DNA of 8,176 bases from an uncultured Kiritimatiellota bacterium (GTDB lineage: Bacteria > Verrucomicrobiota > Kiritimatiellia > RFP12 > UBA1067). Shown here in pieces: positions 6,007 through 8,176 of the stretch (its first letter is position 1; each line of letters opens with the position of its first letter). The notes under the pieces were generated by a model. That model was not told the DNA's origin, did not search any database, and was given only the letters and a program-made list of their open reading frames with translations. Location: assembly GCA_934667295.1 (NCBI GenBank), contig CAKULR010000072.1, forward strand, positions 1 through 8,176, in the 5' to 3' direction. A program made the translations under genes and the position numbers.

Positions 6007-7162
6007 AGGTTGATTGTCGGCCTCCGCGCTGTGAAACGCCAAGCACCGTCAGGCGATAGCGCTGTGTCGGTGAACGGGGACTGCCAGGCTGCGTCATTTC
6101 GACAAGCCCCACCTTCAGCGCCGGCGCGAGATAGGACCCCGTGAACGTCACACGGTCTTTGAGCCCGAGTGCCCGCATCAACGCGATACGCGACATCTCC
6201 CCCTCCATCACGGCCAGCAGGCGCTTCACCTGCGCAGACAGGACGAGCCCACGGCCAACGTTACTTGTAGGGCTACTTGTAGGGCTACTTGTAGGGTCAT
6301 CTGCATTCTCCCTCCCCCTCCATCCGCCGACAACCAAATAGCGGCTTTGCAGGACGTTCCGTTCTCCCAGGAGAAGGTTCCGGAAGAACTTCTCCAAATA
6401 GACCGTGGTCTCCTCTATCCCCTTCGGGACGTTCGTATAATTCGCCCTCACCAGGGCATTGCGAAAATACCAGGCATTCTCGGCAAACACATCGTTGTTG
6501 ACGTCAAAGCCAAGCGTCCGCAGATACTTAATCGTGAAGACCCCGACCGTGCGCGTGTTCCCCTCGCCAAAGGCGTGAATCTGCCAGAGGTTGGAAACGA
6601 ACCGTGAAACATGGCGTACGATCTCGGTTTCCGAAAGACCCATGTACGAGAATGCGCGTTCCTGCCCGAAGTCAAAGGCCAGCGTCTCAAGCAACCGATA
6701 GGCCGCACCGTAGTGAACCGTGTCACCCTTCAGAACCCATTCGGCCTTGGTGATGTCATAGTCACGGATCCGTCCGGCGAACGCGAATACCCCCTCGAAC
6801 AGCCGACGGTGAATCGACACCAGTTCCTCCGGGGAAAACGTGAAGGAGGACTCCGAAAGAACCTCCGTGATATGCTGCGAAACAAGGTCCGCCTCGGCCA
6901 GACGATCGGCGGCATCACCACGCGCACGCTTTTTGGCCTTGTGGTAGTCCGTGACAAGCGCACGCGATTCGGCCAGACTGATCTCTCCCTCGATGTTTCG
7001 CCGCGCGGTCTCAATCAGATAGCCCGACGGCGTAAGGCCATCGACCTTCTGCAGGCCTATGGCCGTCTTCCAGGCATACGCCTTCTCGCGCATCCCCGGT
7101 TCCTTCGCCCGTAGATAACCGTCGAAGTCGGCCAGTCTCGTCTGATCATCCATCGCATCCAT
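6005..7162 (-). CDS. Fic-family protein (probable protein NMP-transferase) with C-terminal winged helix
   Basis: Fic enzymes usually transfer AMP or another NMP from a nucleotide to a target protein hydroxyl. In this 385-residue protein the catalytic loop HAFGEGNTRTVG is at 196-207: H196 is the catalytic base, E200 the metal-binding acidic residue, and G201, N202 and R204 match the family. The last Arg of the classical motif is Gly here. An N-terminal IEG (57-59) probably corresponds to the inhibitory helix, with E58 as the inhibitory Glu, although the S/T normally four residues earlier is Arg. Residues 226-243 (FAENAWYFRNALVRANYT) match a conserved segment of this Fic subfamily. A PTSS-repeat hinge (290-301) leads to a winged-helix-like domain (about 308-375). 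AGGAG at 7171-7175, eight bases from the ATG, supports this start over Met4. Base composition is nearer half GC than the flanks, suggesting transfer. The target is unknown, and no antitoxin gene is adjacent. Confidence 0.88.
   Translation of the reverse strand: MDAMDDQTRLADFDGYLRAKEPGMREKAYAWKTAIGLQKVDGLTPSGYLIETARRNIEGEISLAESRALVTDYHKAKKRARGDAADRLAEADLVSQHITEVLSESSFTFSPEELVSIHRRLFEGVFAFAGRIRDYDITKAEWVLKGDTVHYGAAYRLLETLAFDFGQERAFSYMGLSETEIVRHVSRFVSNLWQIHAFGEGNTRTVGVFTIKYLRTLGFDVNNDVFAENAWYFRNALVRANYTNVPKGIEETTVYLEKFFRNLLLGERNVLQSRYLVVGGWRGRENADDPTSSPTSSPTSNVGRGLVLSAQVKRLLAVMEGEMSRIALMRALGLKDRVTFTGSYLAPALKVGLVEMTQPGSPRSPTQRYRLTVLGVSQRGGRQST
6263..6298 (-). repeat. 12-bp tandem repeat in the fic hinge (three copies)
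   Basis: The + strand unit ACTTGTAGGGCT occurs at 6263-6274 and 6275-6286. A third copy at 6287-6298 differs only in its last two bases. On the coding strand it reads Pro-Thr-Ser-Ser, giving PTSSPTSSPTSN at residues 290-301. The period is four codons, so gain or loss of units would keep the frame and only change linker length between the Fic and winged-helix domains. The copies are almost identical at DNA level, including third bases, which suggests recent expansion. Confidence 0.85.
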
Positions 7163-7192
7163 CCATTGTTCTCCTGGAATCCATCTGCCGCC

Positions 7193-7201
7193 ATTCTACC
7201 A
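7193..7201 (-). promoter_or_regulatory. Possible extended -10 promoter of fic
   Basis: The minus strand reads TGG-TAGAAT, a 5-of-6 -10 hexamer with the TGn extension, 30 nt before the fic start. No convincing -35 is present at standard distance. The 66-nt gap between the RND stop (7229) and the fic start (7162) would allow an independent promoter, but read-through from the transporter gene is also possible, as no clear terminator is seen between them. Confidence 0.4.
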
Positions 7202-7228
7202 TAATGTCCGACAGCCTGGCAGGACCGC

Positions 7229-8176
7229 TCATGTGGCGGAGGACTTCCCCTTTCCGAGCGCGCAGAGGCAGGGGATGAAGTAGAGCGAGACGAGCGACGA
7301 GACGAGGATGCCGCCCACCGAGCCGATGCCGATGGACTGGCGCAGCTCCGCGCCGAAGCCGCCGACAAACGCCATCGGCAGCATGCCGAACAGCGCCGCC
7401 GCACAGCTCATCAGGATCGGCCGGAACCGCGTCGCCGCCGCCCGCCGCACCGCCTCGCGGTTCGGCACGCCCGCCCTCAGCAGGTTCGACCGCTCGTCCA
7501 TCAGCAGGATCGCCGCGTTCACGACGACGCCGACGAGCATGATGCCCGCGAGGAGTCCGAAGATCGAGAGCGTCGTGCCCGTCAGCCGGATCGCCGCGAA
7601 CAGGCCGAGGTACGAGAACGGAATCGTGAAGAGGATGACGAACGGCTGCAGCCACGACTCCAGCACCGCCGCGAGCAGCAGGTACGTGAGCGCGATGGCA
7701 ATCACGGTGACGGACTTGAACTCGTCCACCGTCTCGCCCATCAGCTCGGCGGTGCCGCCGAGCTTCGTGTCCATGCCGGGGCCGAGCTTCGACGCGGCGA
7801 TCCGCTCCATCGCGTCGATGGCCGGTCCGAGGCCGCGTCCTTCCGCCGCGTCGCCGTAGACCGTCACGGCGCGGCGCTTGTCGCTGCGGACGATCTGCAC
7901 GCGCTGGAGCCGCCGCCGTTCAGTCGCGAGCGCACCGAGCGCGAACGGCACGCCGTCCGGCCCCGGGAAGTTCAGCGCCGGGATCTGCTCGACGCCCTCC
8001 TCGCCCTTCAGGCGCACGCGCACGTCGTAGGAGCGGTCGCCCTTCGGGAACGTCGCCGGCGTGAGGCCCGCGAGCGACGCGCGCAGCGTGAGGCCGAGCG
8101 CGTCCGGCGAGACGCCGACGTCGTTGAGGACGGCGCGGTTCGGGAAGAGGCGCACCTCCGGGCGGCCGGGCCGTAC
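7229..8176 (-). CDS. RND-family efflux transporter, C-terminal part (cut by the window edge)
   Basis: The frame is open through the right edge, so 315 residues of a protein that is normally about 1000-1050 long are visible. The first ~150 residues belong to the second periplasmic loop (porter/docking part). Five membrane segments follow, at about 156-175, 179-196, 203-226, 254-271 and 284-306, matching TM8-TM12 of AcrB-like pumps. The segment RFRPILMS before TM11 and GVVVNAAILLMD in TM10 are typical of the family. The position of AcrB Lys940 is Asn here, as in several other RND branches. The protein would sit in the inner membrane and export drugs, bile acids or other amphiphiles by proton exchange, with a periplasmic adaptor and outer-membrane channel. 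Which substrate it handles, or whether it is a metal exporter, cannot be told from this part. The internal GTG at 8155 is not taken as a start because the homology continues upstream. Confidence 0.92.
   Translation of the reverse strand, partial: VRPGRPEVRLFPNRAVLNDVGVSPDALGLTLRASLAGLTPATFPKGDRSYDVRVRLKGEEGVEQIPALNFPGPDGVPFALGALATERRRLQRVQIVRSDKRRAVTVYGDAAEGRGLGPAIDAMERIAASKLGPGMDTKLGGTAELMGETVDEFKSVTVIAIALTYLLLAAVLESWLQPFVILFTIPFSYLGLFAAIRLTGTTLSIFGLLAGIMLVGVVVNAAILLMDERSNLLRAGVPNREAVRRAAATRFRPILMSCAAALFGMLPMAFVGGFGAELRQSIGIGSVGGILVSSLVSLYFIPCLCALGKGKSSAT

Noticed and set aside
5094..6059. A 321-residue + strand open frame opposite fucO
   Set aside because: It is the antisense shadow of fucO, rich in Arg, His, Asp and Val. 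FucO on the other strand has all its active-site residues.
7216..7224. CCTG-G-CAGG palindrome after the RND stop, as terminator or operator
   Set aside because: Four-base arms are common by chance in GC-rich DNA, and there is no U-run or second copy.

Overview
The window is GC-rich DNA (high 60s percent by eye) with four genes: one very large gene on the + strand, and three genes on the - strand that converge on it. The large gene is a secreted protein built from autotransporter-type beta-strand repeats and two LamG-like (jelly-roll) domains, with no visible beta-barrel or PEP-CTERM anchor. This protein type, the high GC and a FucO-type 1,2-propanediol oxidoreductase fit an uncultured gut-associated member of the PVC group. 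Kiritimatiellota (Kiritimatiellae) is my best guess. That assignment is inference from protein style; there is no marker gene in the window.

Layout from left to right. Positions 1-213 are GC-rich with no recognisable gene. Positions 216-310 are an AT-rich regulatory block: an A-tract, a perfect -35 (TTGACA), a run of ten G inside the promoter spacer, a -10 (TAAAAT), and a near-perfect 35-nt inverted repeat that runs from about the transcription start into the ribosome binding site. Positions 311-4765 (+) encode the 1484-residue surface protein. Its stop lies 7 nt from the stop of fucO (4773-5918, -), an iron-dependent lactaldehyde reductase/propanediol oxidoreductase with its own extended -10 promoter and a paired palindromic site upstream. 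Next is a Fic-family protein (6005-7162, -) with a C-terminal winged-helix domain, visibly lower GC and a 12-bp tandem repeat in its hinge. The right edge (7229-8176, -) holds the C-terminal third of an RND efflux transporter that continues beyond the window.

The most interesting signal is the surface-protein promoter. The ten-G homopolymer lies exactly between the -35 and -10 boxes and sets a 19-bp spacer, two bases above the 17-bp optimum. This is the layout of known phase-variable promoters, such as those of Neisseria porA and opc. I propose that slippage in the G-run switches this giant surface protein on and off, with the present allele in a weak state. The leader hairpin may add a second control at translation. 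The fic hinge holds an independent repeat whose copy-number changes would stay in frame. The genes do not form one pathway: the surface protein probably faces the host or glycans, FucO acts in anaerobic fucose/rhamnose catabolism, Fic is a probable NMP-transferase, and the RND protein exports small molecules.
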